Source: Dictyobacter aurantiacus | GTDB lineage: Bacteria; Chloroflexota; Ktedonobacteria; Ktedonobacterales; Ktedonobacteraceae | NCBI RefSeq assembly: GCF_003967515.1 | Contig: NZ_BIFQ01000001.1 | Coordinates: 1,674,001 to 1,738,000 of the forward strand | Length of the DNA: 64,000 nucleotides | Direction: 5' to 3' | Shown: piece after piece, positions 25,806 through 35,888 of the stretch | Layout of the letters: each line of letters opens with the position of its first letter | Numbering within the stretch: position 1 is the stretch's first letter | Translations under genes and position numbers: made by a program | The notes under the pieces: model-generated | The model's input: the letters and a program-made list of their open reading frames with translations, nothing else | The model's database searches: none | What the model was told of the DNA's origin: nothing

Positions 25806-28505
25806 ATGGAAGAATACGTGGTGACCGAGCACGATCCCCAGGCTGATATTCAGGCCTTTGCCGCGCGTTATACATTTCCAATTGACACGTTTCAACTGGA
25901 AGCGATGGACCAGCTCGCGCACGGACAATCCGTGCTCGTTGCGGCACCTACGGGGACAGGTAAAACCCTGGTAGCAGAATACGCCATTTGGCGTGCACAA
26001 CAAAAGAGGCAGAGGGTCATCTATACGACTCCCTTAAAGGCCCTCTCGAATCAGAAGTACCGCGATCTGCGTGAGGTATATGGCGCGGACGCAGTGGGCC
26101 TGGTAACTGGTGATATCGTTGAGCGCAGTCGTGCTTCGATCGTTATCATGACCACTGAAGTCTATCGCAATATGCTGCTTGAAGAAGAGAGCGATCCAGC
26201 ATCCGCTGGTAGCCCTTCAAACCTGGCGGATGTAGGTTATGTCGTTTTCGATGAATTACACTATCTGAGTGATATAGGGCGTGGACCGGTATGGGAAGAA
26301 GCCATCATCTGTTCGCCGCCTCATGTTCAGCTTGTTGGTCTCTCGGCCACAGTCAGCAACGCCGAGGACCTGGCCAGCTGGATTAGCCGGGTCCACCGCC
26401 CGATCTCTTTGATCACCCACGAGCAGCGCGCGGTACCATTGGAACACTACTACTTCCTGGACGGCAAGCTGCACCTGGTACAGGACGCGGACGGCAACCG
26501 GGTTGAGAAGTTTCCCCAGACCGGAGGTGAAGCCAAGCTGGCGCAGATGCTGGGCCGCAACCGGGTCTTTACCTTTGACGACGAGGGTGAGGATGAGGAA
26601 GAAGATTTAGATACCGATCTCTGGGAAGAGCGTCGCCGTCGCAACCGGGCGCCACGACCACAGGATCACCGCCTCTCGCGCAAGGAGCGCGAACGGCTAC
26701 GTTCCCAACCACGCAAAGGGTCAGGATCGGGATTTAAAGAGAGCTCCAGCCAGGCAGAGGAGCGCGATGAAAACAGTCCACAGGCCAGCAGCAGCGCTGA
26801 AGCGCAGACCAATGGGGACGTAGCTCACCAGGAGAAGCCGCGCGGACGCCGTCCCCGGCAGCGCAAAGCTCCCGAACCAGGCGAGATCCTGACGGTCCTG
26901 CGTGATAGCGACATGCTGCCCTGTCTCTACTTCCTGCCGGGTCGACGCGTCGTGGAAGAGGCCGCCATGAGCGCCTCCATGCACAACTTCACGACCCCGG
27001 AGGAAGAAGCCTTGATCCGCGAGGAGACCAGCATCTGGCTGGAACACCTTCCCAAGGAAGATCGCAACCTGCAACAGGTGCATGCCCTGCTCAATCTACT
27101 GCCGCGTGGCCTGGCCTTTCACCATGCCGGTCTGCTGCCAGGACTGAAAGTGCTGGTAGAAACGCTGTTCGCCCGTGGTCAGTTGCGCGCCGTTTTCGCC
27201 ACCGATACCCTGGCGCTAGGTATCAATATGCCCGCACGCTCGGTCATTGTAGGCAGCCTGAGCAAGTTTGACGGCCAGGAAATGCGGCTACTCACGCCCA
27301 ACGAGTACCGCCAGCTCACCGGACGCGCCGGACGCCGTGGCATGGACACGCGCGGGGCCGCCATCATTCCCTATTCGCCCTGGGAGCCATTTGAGCCATC
27401 GTTTCAAAAGATTACCGGCGATATGTTGCCCGTCACCAGTTCATTTGTAATCCGCTACAACTCGGTGCTCAATCTCTGGCGACCCACTGATCTTCAACAC
27501 CTGCGGCGCATCTGCGCCTCCAGCCTGCGCGAGTATCAGCGCTACCTGTTGTGGGAGATCAACGAGCTCCAGCGGCTGGAAAAACGCTATCGCAAAGCCA
27601 GCAAGTCGGGCAAAAAGAAAAAGGGCGCGGCATCCGTAGAAGCGGAACGGGCCCTGGAGAAGCGGCGTGAGAAGATCGGCGCCTTCCCGCTCAGCCGTGC
27701 CGGAGCCGCTGAACTGGACGGAACTATCTTCGCCCTGCGCGCATTGGGGCATATCGGCCAGGATGAACAGCTTACCCTCAAAGGGAGGCTGCTGCGCAAC
27801 ATCTTCCATCCCGCCGGTATCGTGCTGGTCGAGCTGATCACCAACGGCTACCTGGACGAGCTCTCGCCAGCTGAACTGGCCGAGGTCTGTAGCTGGTTCA
27901 CGTACGACAACGATCGGCGTCTGAACAATCGACATGTCATGCATGCGCGTCTGACCCAGATACGTCGTGAGCTCTGGCATATTATTCAACATGTACGAGG
28001 GGTTGAGGAGCGCGCCGGGATCAGCTCTACACCAGGCTTTGTACCTGAATTTCATGGTCTTGCCCTCTCCTGGGCCCGCAACATGACGCTCAGCGGCCTG
28101 ATGAAGCGCATCGACCTGGCCGAAGGTGACATCATGATGTTGCTCAACCAGACCATCGATCTCATCCAGCAGCTCCAATCAGCCGTTGGACAGGTATTGG
28201 ACAGCCGTGATATCTGGGAACAGATATCGCCAGTCATGGTTGAAGGCATCTACAATGAGAGCAATACGCCCCGCTACGAAAAGAGGCGCAACGAACAGCA
28301 ACAGCAACAACGAGCCAGCATGGAGCGCTTGCGTCCCATGCTAGCGCAAGCCTCCGCAGCGTTGCTCCATGGCATTATCGCCCAGAGCCGCACGGTCCCC
28401 TCCATGGCGGTCCAGCTAGGACCCGAAGAGGTCCCCCTGGATGCCGAGGAGGATCGCGATCCTCAGGGCCTTTCAGACCCAGAAACATTCGTCGGCGACC
28501 TTTAA
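25806..28505 (+). CDS. Ski2-like DExH-box helicase
   Basis: The 899-residue protein has two RecA lobes: motif I APTGTGKT (residues 47-54), Ia TTPLKALSNQK, II VVFDELHYL (Asp149-His152), III GLSATVSN, then IV-VI with FATDTLALGINMPAR and QLTGRAGRRGMD. The last two are typical of Ski2/Mtr4-type RNA helicases. The C-terminal 350 residues resemble the ratchet and DSHCT-like part. A charged, low-complexity insert of about 100 residues (255-350; acidic, then Arg-rich) sits between the lobes. Bacterial homologues include the HelY-type group. It likely unwinds RNA for degradation or maturation, but DNA cannot be excluded. The gene is alone and is followed by a long palindrome. Confidence 0.9.
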   Translation: MEEYVVTEHDPQADIQAFAARYTFPIDTFQLEAMDQLAHGQSVLVAAPTGTGKTLVAEYAIWRAQQKRQRVIYTTPLKALSNQKYRDLREVYGADAVGLVTGDIVERSRASIVIMTTEVYRNMLLEEESDPASAGSPSNLADVGYVVFDELHYLSDIGRGPVWEEAIICSPPHVQLVGLSATVSNAEDLASWISRVHRPISLITHEQRAVPLEHYYFLDGKLHLVQDADGNRVEKFPQTGGEAKLAQMLGRNRVFTFDDEGEDEEEDLDTDLWEERRRRNRAPRPQDHRLSRKERERLRSQPRKGSGSGFKESSSQAEERDENSPQASSSAEAQTNGDVAHQEKPRGRRPRQRKAPEPGEILTVLRDSDMLPCLYFLPGRRVVEEAAMSASMHNFTTPEEEALIREETSIWLEHLPKEDRNLQQVHALLNLLPRGLAFHHAGLLPGLKVLVETLFARGQLRAVFATDTLALGINMPARSVIVGSLSKFDGQEMRLLTPNEYRQLTGRAGRRGMDTRGAAIIPYSPWEPFEPSFQKITGDMLPVTSSFVIRYNSVLNLWRPTDLQHLRRICASSLREYQRYLLWEINELQRLEKRYRKASKSGKKKKGAASVEAERALEKRREKIGAFPLSRAGAAELDGTIFALRALGHIGQDEQLTLKGRLLRNIFHPAGIVLVELITNGYLDELSPAELAEVCSWFTYDNDRRLNNRHVMHARLTQIRRELWHIIQHVRGVEERAGISSTPGFVPEFHGLALSWARNMTLSGLMKRIDLAEGDIMMLLNQTIDLIQQLQSAVGQVLDSRDIWEQISPVMVEGIYNESNTPRYEKRRNEQQQQQRASMERLRPMLAQASAALLHGIIAQSRTVPSMAVQLGPEEVPLDAEEDRDPQGLSDPETFVGDL

Positions 28506-28542
28506 CCCGACCAGGACGTGGTCACAAGAATGTTCATCCTTT

Positions 28543-28608
28543 TTTCGTATGAGAGCGGGACTGCCAGGGACGGCGCGCCATCCCTGGCAGTCCCGCTCTC
28601 ATACGAAA
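28543..28608. terminator. 28-bp perfect palindrome, probable terminator of the helicase gene
   Basis: Arms 28543-28570 (TTTCGTATGAGAGCGGGACT...) and 28581-28608 are perfect complements around a 10-base loop. It begins 38 bases after the stop. The T run after the right arm is short, so termination is inferred from position and stability. Confidence 0.7.
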
Positions 28609-28961
28609 TCTCTTCTTTTCATTTCTCCACCACAGGTGCCGTCAGCCAGGCATAAAACGCCACGCATGTACAATGAGTAACAGCGTGAAATCCACTGAAA
28701 CAGGCTACATGTCGTACACCCCTCGCGAAACAAACAATTCTGCGTATAATCCAATGCTACTAAGTAGCACGAAAGCACAAATTGACGCAGTAATAGACAT
28801 TACTTTGGTCATGCTTGCCCTGCCATTTCATTGTCAGACGCATGGAAGTTGACTAATATGTACAAAGGTACAAGTATGTCGGGAAGGCGGGGTGAAAAGA
28901 TTAAGCTTAGTATTCGCTGGCAAAGTGAGCGCCAGTTGTAATAGAGGGGTAGAGAGTTTTG
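28609..28961. other. Intergenic region upstream of the kinase cluster
   Basis: No gene is supported. TTGACT at 28849-28854 with a TGTAC-AAAG-GTACA inverted repeat just downstream (about 28859-28872) may be part of the promoter of the kinase gene, but the -10 box is weak. Confidence 0.3.
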
Positions 28962-31331
28962 ATGAACGCAGAAGCATTGATTGGAAGGGTATTGGGCACA
29001 TGCACACTCCAAAAACTGGTAGGACAGGGGGGCATGGGGGCCGTGTTCCTTGCCCAACAATCTCGCCCCCGCCGTCAGGTTGCGGTCAAAGTGCTTCTAC
29101 CGATAACACAATTAAACGCCAATCAACTGGCCGCATTCCTGGAACGCTTTCGTCGCGAAACTGATGCCGCAGCCTCGTTGGAACACCCGAACATTATGCC
29201 CGTGCATGAATACGGGGAACAGGGCGGCCTGGCGTACCTGGTCATGCCCTATGTATCTGGAGGCACCCTGCGCGATGAATTGGAGCGAGAAGGGCCTCTC
29301 AGCCTGCAGCACACCGTAAATTATTTAGAACAACTCGCCGCCGCCCTCGACTTTGCTCACGAACACGGGGTCATCCACCGCGACATCAAGCCCGCCAATA
29401 TCATGGTCACCAACGAAGGCCGTCTGCTATTATCCGACTTTGGCCTCGTCAAAATTATCGCCGCAGGACAGGCACCGCAGGTGCGCCTGACTGGAGCTGG
29501 GGCTCCAGTCGGCACACCGGACTATATGGCGCCGGAACAGGTCATTGGTGAAGAGGTCGATACCCGTGCCGACCTCTATTCGCTGGGGGTTATCCTCTTC
29601 CAGATGCTCACCGGAACAACACCTTTCCAGGGTGAGACGCCGATGCAGATCGCAGCACAACATCTGCAGATACCACCTCCCTCACCGCAGATGCTGCGCC
29701 CGGATCTACCGATTGCAGCCGAGCAGGTGGTGTTGCGGGCGATGGCGAAACGGCCAGGAGACCGCTATATGCGCGCCCAGGACATGGCACGGGCGTTTCG
29801 CTCGGCCGTCGTCAATTCAGGCATCCAACTTGATCCAGAACAGACATGGGCGGGCTTGCTAAGTGGTTCGACCGCTTCACGCCTGGCTATTCCCAGGGGC
29901 CAGTTTGATCCCATGCGCCAGACCGCCTCGATGCCTAAAGTGACGAAAACGGATGCACAGCCAATGGGGAACGTACTGAACCGGTCCGCCAACAATCAGG
30001 CTCCTCGGCAGCCAGCCGTAGAAGCAGTGCAACCTCGGCAGAACGGTGGATTGCTGGGCCGCACCAACATAACTCCAGCCGGTGCCACCGCTCGCCCAAC
30101 GGGTGGTCTGCTCTCAAAAAGCGGTCAATTGCCACAGGCTGGATCGGGGGCCACTCATACAATGAGCGCACCTGATCCGATAGGCGCACCCAGAGCAGCC
30201 GGCGGTGGACTCCTCTCCAAAACGGGACAATTCCCCCTGGTCGGAACGGGCATGCTGCCAACGATCAACAAAGGGCAGGCCACCGCAACAGCGAGCAACG
30301 GACTCAACCCGGCCTGGAGTAAAGAGCCGCCACAGACGCCCAACAACCTGACTCAGAATGCGGCCTTCCCTAAAACGCCAACGGGCGCCCTGAACACAGC
30401 AGAGCAAAATGGTTCAACCGGCACGCTCAAACTGAATGATCCAGTCAAAGTGGTGAAGGTGCCGGTCGCTGGCCAACCCGGACGCTATATTACCGGCATC
30501 CTGCCTTTTGAAAGGCAACCAGAAGAGAAGCCAGCCGAACCAGCAACCGCTAAACCAGGTCTTAAGCCATGGGTGAAGAATACCATCGCATTGGTCATTG
30601 TATGCGTAGTCCTGGCATCCATAGCCGGAGGGCTCTTATTCTCGCAAAATCAGAATAAAACGCAGGGCAACCAGCAAGCGAGCACAACGGCGGCCGGCAA
30701 TACCGCCAATGATCCAGGCGCGATGGCCAGCGCGACCGCGAGCGCTAATGTGCTGGTCTCTGATCCATTAAGCAAAAACATCAATGGATGGCGCACCGAC
30801 CCCCCCAATCTCTATGCCTTTAAAAATGGCGCGTATCATATCGCAGTGCAGGGCAACAAAGGCAGCGGGGCCATCCTACCGCAAAAAACGTTTGATGGCC
30901 CGCTCACCTATCGCGTAACCATGCAGGAGGTCAAAGGTGACGACAACGATCCCAACAACACCTTTGGCATGATCTTGCGCTTCAACCAGCAACAGAAAAA
31001 CGGTAAGACCAACACAACCTTTTACACCTTTGAAGTGACAAATGTAAAAGGGAAAGAATACCAGTTCTGGCGCTACGATGATAGCCAGCCAAATCCCTGG
31101 ATACAGATCAAAAACAGCACCCTGCCAACGGGCAATGAATTCCACCAGGGTAAGCAGGCCAATACCATTACGATCGCAATGAATGGTGACAGATTTACGG
31201 TCACCGTAAATGGCAAAAAATTATCCAAAGTCTTTCAGGATGGAACCTATAAAAATGGTTCTGTGGGTATGATCGTCAATAAAGATGGCACGGAAGTAGC
31301 CTTCACGAATCTCTTGCTTACACGTAACTAA
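28962..31331 (+). CDS. Receptor Ser/Thr kinase with lectin-like (LamG/DUF1080-type) external domain
   Basis: Starting at ATG 28962 (a TTG lies in frame just before), 789 residues. Kinase domain about 1-275: GQGGMGAVF loop, Lys43 in VAVKVLL, Asp141 in HRDIKPAN, DFG at 159-161, all intact. A Pro/Gly/Gln linker with repeated GGLLSKSGQ / GGLLSKTGQ motifs follows, then a juxtamembrane motif TGTLKLN...VKVVKVPVAG...YITGILP, one transmembrane helix (about 540-562) and an external beta-sandwich-like domain (about 600-789) ending GSVGMIVNKDGTEVAFTNLLL. The last resembles concanavalin-type folds and may bind glycans. It is the first gene of a cluster whose later members repeat the juxtamembrane motif and the external domain without a kinase. 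Confidence 0.9.
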   Translation: MNAEALIGRVLGTCTLQKLVGQGGMGAVFLAQQSRPRRQVAVKVLLPITQLNANQLAAFLERFRRETDAAASLEHPNIMPVHEYGEQGGLAYLVMPYVSGGTLRDELEREGPLSLQHTVNYLEQLAAALDFAHEHGVIHRDIKPANIMVTNEGRLLLSDFGLVKIIAAGQAPQVRLTGAGAPVGTPDYMAPEQVIGEEVDTRADLYSLGVILFQMLTGTTPFQGETPMQIAAQHLQIPPPSPQMLRPDLPIAAEQVVLRAMAKRPGDRYMRAQDMARAFRSAVVNSGIQLDPEQTWAGLLSGSTASRLAIPRGQFDPMRQTASMPKVTKTDAQPMGNVLNRSANNQAPRQPAVEAVQPRQNGGLLGRTNITPAGATARPTGGLLSKSGQLPQAGSGATHTMSAPDPIGAPRAAGGGLLSKTGQFPLVGTGMLPTINKGQATATASNGLNPAWSKEPPQTPNNLTQNAAFPKTPTGALNTAEQNGSTGTLKLNDPVKVVKVPVAGQPGRYITGILPFERQPEEKPAEPATAKPGLKPWVKNTIALVIVCVVLASIAGGLLFSQNQNKTQGNQQASTTAAGNTANDPGAMASATASANVLVSDPLSKNINGWRTDPPNLYAFKNGAYHIAVQGNKGSGAILPQKTFDGPLTYRVTMQEVKGDDNDPNNTFGMILRFNQQQKNGKTNTTFYTFEVTNVKGKEYQFWRYDDSQPNPWIQIKNSTLPTGNEFHQGKQANTITIAMNGDRFTVTVNGKKLSKVFQDGTYKNGSVGMIVNKDGTEVAFTNLLLTRN

Positions 31332-31444
31332 CACCATCTATTACAACTGTCTTGTAATCTCACAGAAAGGGGACAGCCTCTGGGACGGTGTTTGGATCAT
31401 TCACACCAGATAGCCAGCTTTTGTCGGCAAAGGGGTAAAGTATC

Positions 31445-33502
31445 ATGAACGCAGAAGAGTTATGCGGCAAGGTGCTCGGCACCTGCACGCTACAAAAGGT
31501 GATTGGACGGGGTGGTATGGGTGCAGTTTATCTGGCTCAGCAGTCTCGTCCGCGCCGCCAGGTTGCGGTCAAAGTTCTTCTACCCATTACGACCTTCAAA
31601 CCGCAGCAACATAAAGCATTTCTAGAGCGCTTCAGACGAGAGACCGATGCGGCCGCTTCGTTAGAGCATCCCAACATTACACCGGTCCACGAGTATGGAG
31701 AATTAGACGGATTGGCGTACCTGGTCATGCCCTATATCAGCGGTGGGACTTTACGCGACGAGCTGGATACAGAGGGCAAATTACCTTTGACGCGCGTGGT
31801 GAGCTATCTTGAACAGATGGCGGCCGCGCTGGATTTTGCGCATGAGCGCAAGGTTGTCCACCGCGACATCAAGCCCGCCAATATTTTAATGACGCCAGAG
31901 AAGCGCCTCCTGCTCACCGATTTTGGCCTGGTCAAGATTATTACCGATGGTCAGCAGCGCAGTCAGAATCCACTTTCCGAGGTCGGGATGCCAATGGGGA
32001 CGCCAGATTATATGGCCCCCGAGCAGGTTATAGGTAGCGTAGTAGACGCGAGGGCGGATATTTATTCACTGGGCGTCTTACTCTATCATATGGTAGCAGG
32101 CACGCCTCCCTTTCAAGGTGAGACGCCAATGAAAGTGGCCCTGCAACATTTACATACGCCACCGCCGCTACCCAGAATGTATCGTCCAGATTTGCCCCCG
32201 GCCGCCGAACAGGTCATTTTACGCGTCCTGGCGAAACGGCCAGTCGATCGCTACCAGCGCGCACGCGACCTGGCCAGCGCCTTCCGGTTGGCCCTGGAAG
32301 CGGCTGGCGTACAGGTAGACGGATCGATGGAATCCGGTAACCGCCGCCGAGGACTCTTTGATCCGGTCTGGCAAAGTCAGATGCCCATAGCGACTCCTCA
32401 GCAGGAACCGGTGAAAGCGGCACACGAAACAGTACAGCAGCTTCCTCATGAATCAGCTGGCAAGGTCGCCCAGTCGTTTACAGCGCGCCACGATATTGTG
32501 GCCCAGACCAGGATGACACTACCATCATTCTCCGGTATCCTGACCGAGACAGATATCGCGGCTTTCAAGTCCGCCAGCCCACAGCCAACGGCAGTGCCGG
32601 GCGCGGACTCACTGCTGCAGGGCCAGGAAATTCCAGAAACGCCAAATAGTGGCCAGACACCTTTACCGCCAACCATCGGGACCGAAGTCCGGCACGGAGG
32701 CCTGCGACCAGGGGCCAGGCAGACGCCCTTGCCACCGGTAGGGGAGAATGTGCAATCCGCACTGCTAGCCAGTAACCAGATCGGGAATGCTACAGAGACT
32801 GGAAACAGAAAGATGTTTATGCCGCCTCGTCTGAAACTGGGGCATAAAACGAATCTACGCGGTCTGCATAAGGGAGCCAGCAAACCCGGAGGACTGATTA
32901 CCAATACAGTACCAACGATGCCACAGCCCCTGCTGAAGAACAGCCCTGATCAAGGCCATCCCGCGACCTCGAATGAGAAGACTACACGCGCCTTCGGCCT
33001 GCTCGAAGGTATCCAGCCAGGGGCCACCAAAACGGAATCCTCGGCCCAACCTCATCATGAGCCAGGCATCCGGGCAGGAATACCGGCCGCGGATCAACAG
33101 GCAGTGACAGGACAAAATAAGAGGATAGCGACTGAAGTACTATCGGTGCTCTCTCAGTTGCCTACTCTGATAGAATGGGTCAAGAGCCATAAGAAGACAA
33201 CACTGGTGATTGGCGCGATCATCCTGCTGGTCCTGGGCTTGCTTCTATACATGCTCACGCGGCCTGTTTCCAGCACACCAGCATCAGGCGAGCGTGGGCC
33301 ATCACACAGCATCGCGTTCACAACCGGCGCCAGCACCCGGTTCACCGCCAGCGGATCAACGATCCTTTCGGACCATCCTTTCAACGCACCTGCACCTGGT
33401 GCAAAACAAGGGACGAAAAAAGGGTCTCCAACGTTGACCAGCCCCGCCAGCGAGAACGCGCGCATTCAAACACAACAATATTTAAAACAAACAGGATATT
33501 GA
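31445..33502 (+). CDS. Ser/Thr protein kinase, single-pass, without sensor domain
   Basis: The 685-residue protein has a complete kinase domain very close to the preceding one (GRGGMGAVY, Lys43, Asp141 in HRDIKPANIL, DFG 159-161), a long Pro-rich linker, a transmembrane helix near 583-606 (TTLVIGAIILLVLGLLLYML) and an external tail of only about 75 residues with no fold seen. The linker carries LGHKTNLRGLHKG, a motif echoed in the kinase-less protein encoded next (RHKTSLRGLQQ). AAGGGG precedes the start, and it lies 113 bases after the first kinase gene. It probably depends on another protein for sensing. Confidence 0.9.
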   Translation: MNAEELCGKVLGTCTLQKVIGRGGMGAVYLAQQSRPRRQVAVKVLLPITTFKPQQHKAFLERFRRETDAAASLEHPNITPVHEYGELDGLAYLVMPYISGGTLRDELDTEGKLPLTRVVSYLEQMAAALDFAHERKVVHRDIKPANILMTPEKRLLLTDFGLVKIITDGQQRSQNPLSEVGMPMGTPDYMAPEQVIGSVVDARADIYSLGVLLYHMVAGTPPFQGETPMKVALQHLHTPPPLPRMYRPDLPPAAEQVILRVLAKRPVDRYQRARDLASAFRLALEAAGVQVDGSMESGNRRRGLFDPVWQSQMPIATPQQEPVKAAHETVQQLPHESAGKVAQSFTARHDIVAQTRMTLPSFSGILTETDIAAFKSASPQPTAVPGADSLLQGQEIPETPNSGQTPLPPTIGTEVRHGGLRPGARQTPLPPVGENVQSALLASNQIGNATETGNRKMFMPPRLKLGHKTNLRGLHKGASKPGGLITNTVPTMPQPLLKNSPDQGHPATSNEKTTRAFGLLEGIQPGATKTESSAQPHHEPGIRAGIPAADQQAVTGQNKRIATEVLSVLSQLPTLIEWVKSHKKTTLVIGAIILLVLGLLLYMLTRPVSSTPASGERGPSHSIAFTTGASTRFTASGSTILSDHPFNAPAPGAKQGTKKGSPTLTSPASENARIQTQQYLKQTGY

Positions 33503-33505
33503 GCG

Positions 33506-33582
33506 GGGCAAGCCCAAAGCTGGGACAAACCCAGCACCTACGGCAAGCCCGGCACTAAGCTGGGGCAAGCCCAGCACCTACT
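33506..33582. repeat. Family 3 hairpin repeats, GCTGGG-CAA-CCCAGC type
   Basis: Three short units of the form GCTGGGGCAAGCCCAGCACCTAC (split by one GGCAAGCCCGGCAC) follow each other between the kinase gene and the next gene. Each forms a 6-bp hairpin with a short loop. The same unit recurs as three copies at 49781-49888. Confidence 0.7.
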
Positions 33583-33616
33583 GTTGACATACGCTATTTA
33601 TGACCGGTGAGAGATT

Positions 33617-35356
33617 ATGAATAACCAACAAGGACCTTTTAACTCGCCCTTTTTCCCAAAGGCAGGAGAGCGAGACACAGAACCATCTGAAAATACAAAG
33701 ACGACCAATCAACATGGTAGCCTGAGACATAAGACCAGTCTACGTGGTTTGCAGCAGAATACGGGGCCTGTGCCTGCGAATAATGCGCAACAACCGTTTG
33801 CTCCTTCACAGTCATCCTGGGGAACCAATGGGGGACCGCAATCCTTCCGGCCCCAACAACCCTGGAGCAATCCAGGTCCGGCCTTCCAGGAAAACCAGCA
33901 GCAACAGCATGGAGCAGGCATGCAGGGCTTTCCATCATCACCGGCTCAATCTGGTAATCCAACAAACGGACGAACGCCCACCGGCCAGTTAGGTCCTGGT
34001 GCGTCCATGTTTAATAATCCACTGTTCCCGAAGGGAAATACACAACAGTTGGGCAGCGCTGGTTCGTCGGTTAATAACTTTAACGATCTACAAACAGAGG
34101 CTCACACGCCCGTCAACGGCGCGCCCAATGCCACCCAGAATTTCGGCAATAGCGGCGCATTCAGGAGACCAACCGGTGCCCTCGGCAATAGTGGCACTTT
34201 CAGAAATCCAACCGGTGCCCTCGGCAACAGTGGCACTTTCAGAAACCCAACTGGCGCCCTCGGCAGTAGCGGTGTGCACCCAAATCCTAACGCCACCAGA
34301 GACCTGGGCAATATGGGGCTCGTACCCAGTCCAACCGGTGCCCTTGGTAATACCGGTACCCTGATGCATCCGGCAGGTGAATACAGTGGCGACACCGGCA
34401 TGCTCAAACTCAACCAGGCGGTCAAAGTTGTACGCATTCCCGTCGCTGGTAAGCCGGGCGAATATAAGACGGGCATCCTACCAGTCCTCTCGCAAGGCAA
34501 TACTGGCGCGCTACCGCCGACACAAAACCCGGCGGAAGGATCCAAAAAGAAGGGCAAGATTATGATGCTGGCCATTCTGGTCATGCTCGTCATCTTTGCC
34601 TCTGGCATCTATATGTTCACCCGTTCGGGCGGCAGTAACATGGCGGCCAACCCGGGAAGCACGGCAAACGGGAACAACGCACAGAATCAGGCCAATTTGA
34701 AGGCCACGGCGACCGCCAATGTTGAGGCCACCACAACATTTAACAACCTGATATTCGCGGATCCGCTAGAAACCAATGGTAGAGGCTGGTTAACGACAAA
34801 TAACCGCCCTGATCTGGTGAAAAAAGGCATCGTTATGAACTTCACGGATAATGCCTATCATATCAGTTCTGCCAAAGTCGGTGATAATACATACTTCGCA
34901 TCTTCCGTTCTGCGCAACGAGGATATACCTACCAGATATACCTATAGTGTGGATATGCAGCAGTTAAAGGGCAAAGATGACAACGACTTTAACTTCTTTG
35001 GTCTACTGTTTAGCTACACGGAGATTGGTGGGCAACCGATATCATACGCGTTCCGTGTCATTAATAATAAAGGTGGTTTGAGGTACGAATTCTGTACCCT
35101 CGATGGCCGCAAAACTCCCGTCTGGTCCGATCCCATCTGGAAGCAGAATGCCGGCAAGGAGTTCAAAGGAACCAAAGCCAAGAACAACCTGAAGGTGCAT
35201 GTAGATGGGCACGACTTTACCTTCTGGGTAAATGGGAAGCAGGTAGGCAAGGCGCATGATACCAGCTATGGGACCGGCTCCATCGGCCTCGGTGTAAATG
35301 GGCAGGCTGGCGGTTCAGAGGTAGCATTTACCAATCTTGTGCTGAGCAAGAATTAA
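33617..35356 (+). CDS. Kinase-less receptor-like membrane protein 1
   Basis: The 579-residue protein lacks any kinase motif. Its cytosolic half is Gly/Asn/Gln/Pro-rich, starts with an FNSPFFPK motif (again as FNNPLFPK near 134), carries RHKTSLRGL and four degenerate repeats of GNSGTFRNPTGAL, and ends in a juxtamembrane block SGDTGMLKLN / VKVVRIPVAG / YKTGILP. A transmembrane helix follows at about 313-335 and then an external lectin-like domain of about 200 residues, closely similar to the one in the kinase at 28962-31331. It looks like a receptor whose kinase has been replaced by a disordered, Thr-rich tail, and so may be a substrate or co-receptor of the two adjacent kinases. Confidence 0.85.
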   Translation: MNNQQGPFNSPFFPKAGERDTEPSENTKTTNQHGSLRHKTSLRGLQQNTGPVPANNAQQPFAPSQSSWGTNGGPQSFRPQQPWSNPGPAFQENQQQQHGAGMQGFPSSPAQSGNPTNGRTPTGQLGPGASMFNNPLFPKGNTQQLGSAGSSVNNFNDLQTEAHTPVNGAPNATQNFGNSGAFRRPTGALGNSGTFRNPTGALGNSGTFRNPTGALGSSGVHPNPNATRDLGNMGLVPSPTGALGNTGTLMHPAGEYSGDTGMLKLNQAVKVVRIPVAGKPGEYKTGILPVLSQGNTGALPPTQNPAEGSKKKGKIMMLAILVMLVIFASGIYMFTRSGGSNMAANPGSTANGNNAQNQANLKATATANVEATTTFNNLIFADPLETNGRGWLTTNNRPDLVKKGIVMNFTDNAYHISSAKVGDNTYFASSVLRNEDIPTRYTYSVDMQQLKGKDDNDFNFFGLLFSYTEIGGQPISYAFRVINNKGGLRYEFCTLDGRKTPVWSDPIWKQNAGKEFKGTKAKNNLKVHVDGHDFTFWVNGKQVGKAHDTSYGTGSIGLGVNGQAGGSEVAFTNLVLSKN

Positions 35357-35408
35357 TGTCGTTGATCTTATCAATTTTCATCATCAAAACATGGGTGGAG
35401 GTACTCGT

Positions 35409-35873
35409 TTGATAGTATTTAACAGCGCTCTCATATCAGCCACGGTCGCACAAATAAGTGGACTCAGTTTCAAATCAACAGCGGTAATCCCCGTCGTACT
35501 ATGTGTCACAGGCTTTCTGTGCCTGATCAATGTGGGTCTGGCCATCTTCTATCGCCACAATAAGCGGGTGGAGATTATCACATACTACGCGGCCTTCGCC
35601 TTTGAGCTGATCCTGTTCGTAGCTGCGTTCCTGGTACTGCTGGGGGTCTTCTCTCAGTCGTTCTTCCGCCTCCCTGCTGGTCTGCCAATCAACCAGGGTG
35701 AGATTGGCGTGGCGCTGGCCATCGGTCTCGGTCTCTTCCCCGCCGCCTACTGGCATCGCATCAACATCTCTGAGCTGCCTAAACGCATCACAGAGGATGG
35801 CCAAAAACTGAAGAACAACCAGATCGACGTACGCATCCGCGACCGCAGCATTCCCGGTGAATGGATGAATTAA
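35409..35873 (+). CDS. Four-helix membrane protein of unknown function
   Basis: About 154 residues. TTG 35409 is chosen because GGTGGAGG lies eight bases before it; the ATG at 35391 would overlap that site and has none of its own. Hydrophobic segments are AVIPVVLCVTGFLCLINVGLAIF, YAAFAFELILFVAAFLVLLGVF and GVALAIGLGLFPAAYW. The C-terminal tail is charged (RITEDGQKLKNNQIDVRIRDRS). No family is recognised. It follows the kinase-less receptor after about 50 bases and ends at a strong terminator, so it closes that operon. Confidence 0.65.
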   Translation: MIVFNSALISATVAQISGLSFKSTAVIPVVLCVTGFLCLINVGLAIFYRHNKRVEIITYYAAFAFELILFVAAFLVLLGVFSQSFFRLPAGLPINQGEIGVALAIGLGLFPAAYWHRINISELPKRITEDGQKLKNNQIDVRIRDRSIPGEWMN

Positions 35874-35888
35874 AGATAGCTATCCATC

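Noticed and set aside
27441..28178. Long reverse-strand open frame (245 codons) inside the helicase gene
   Set aside because: It is fully antisense to the helicase C-terminal part and shows no domain or start signal.
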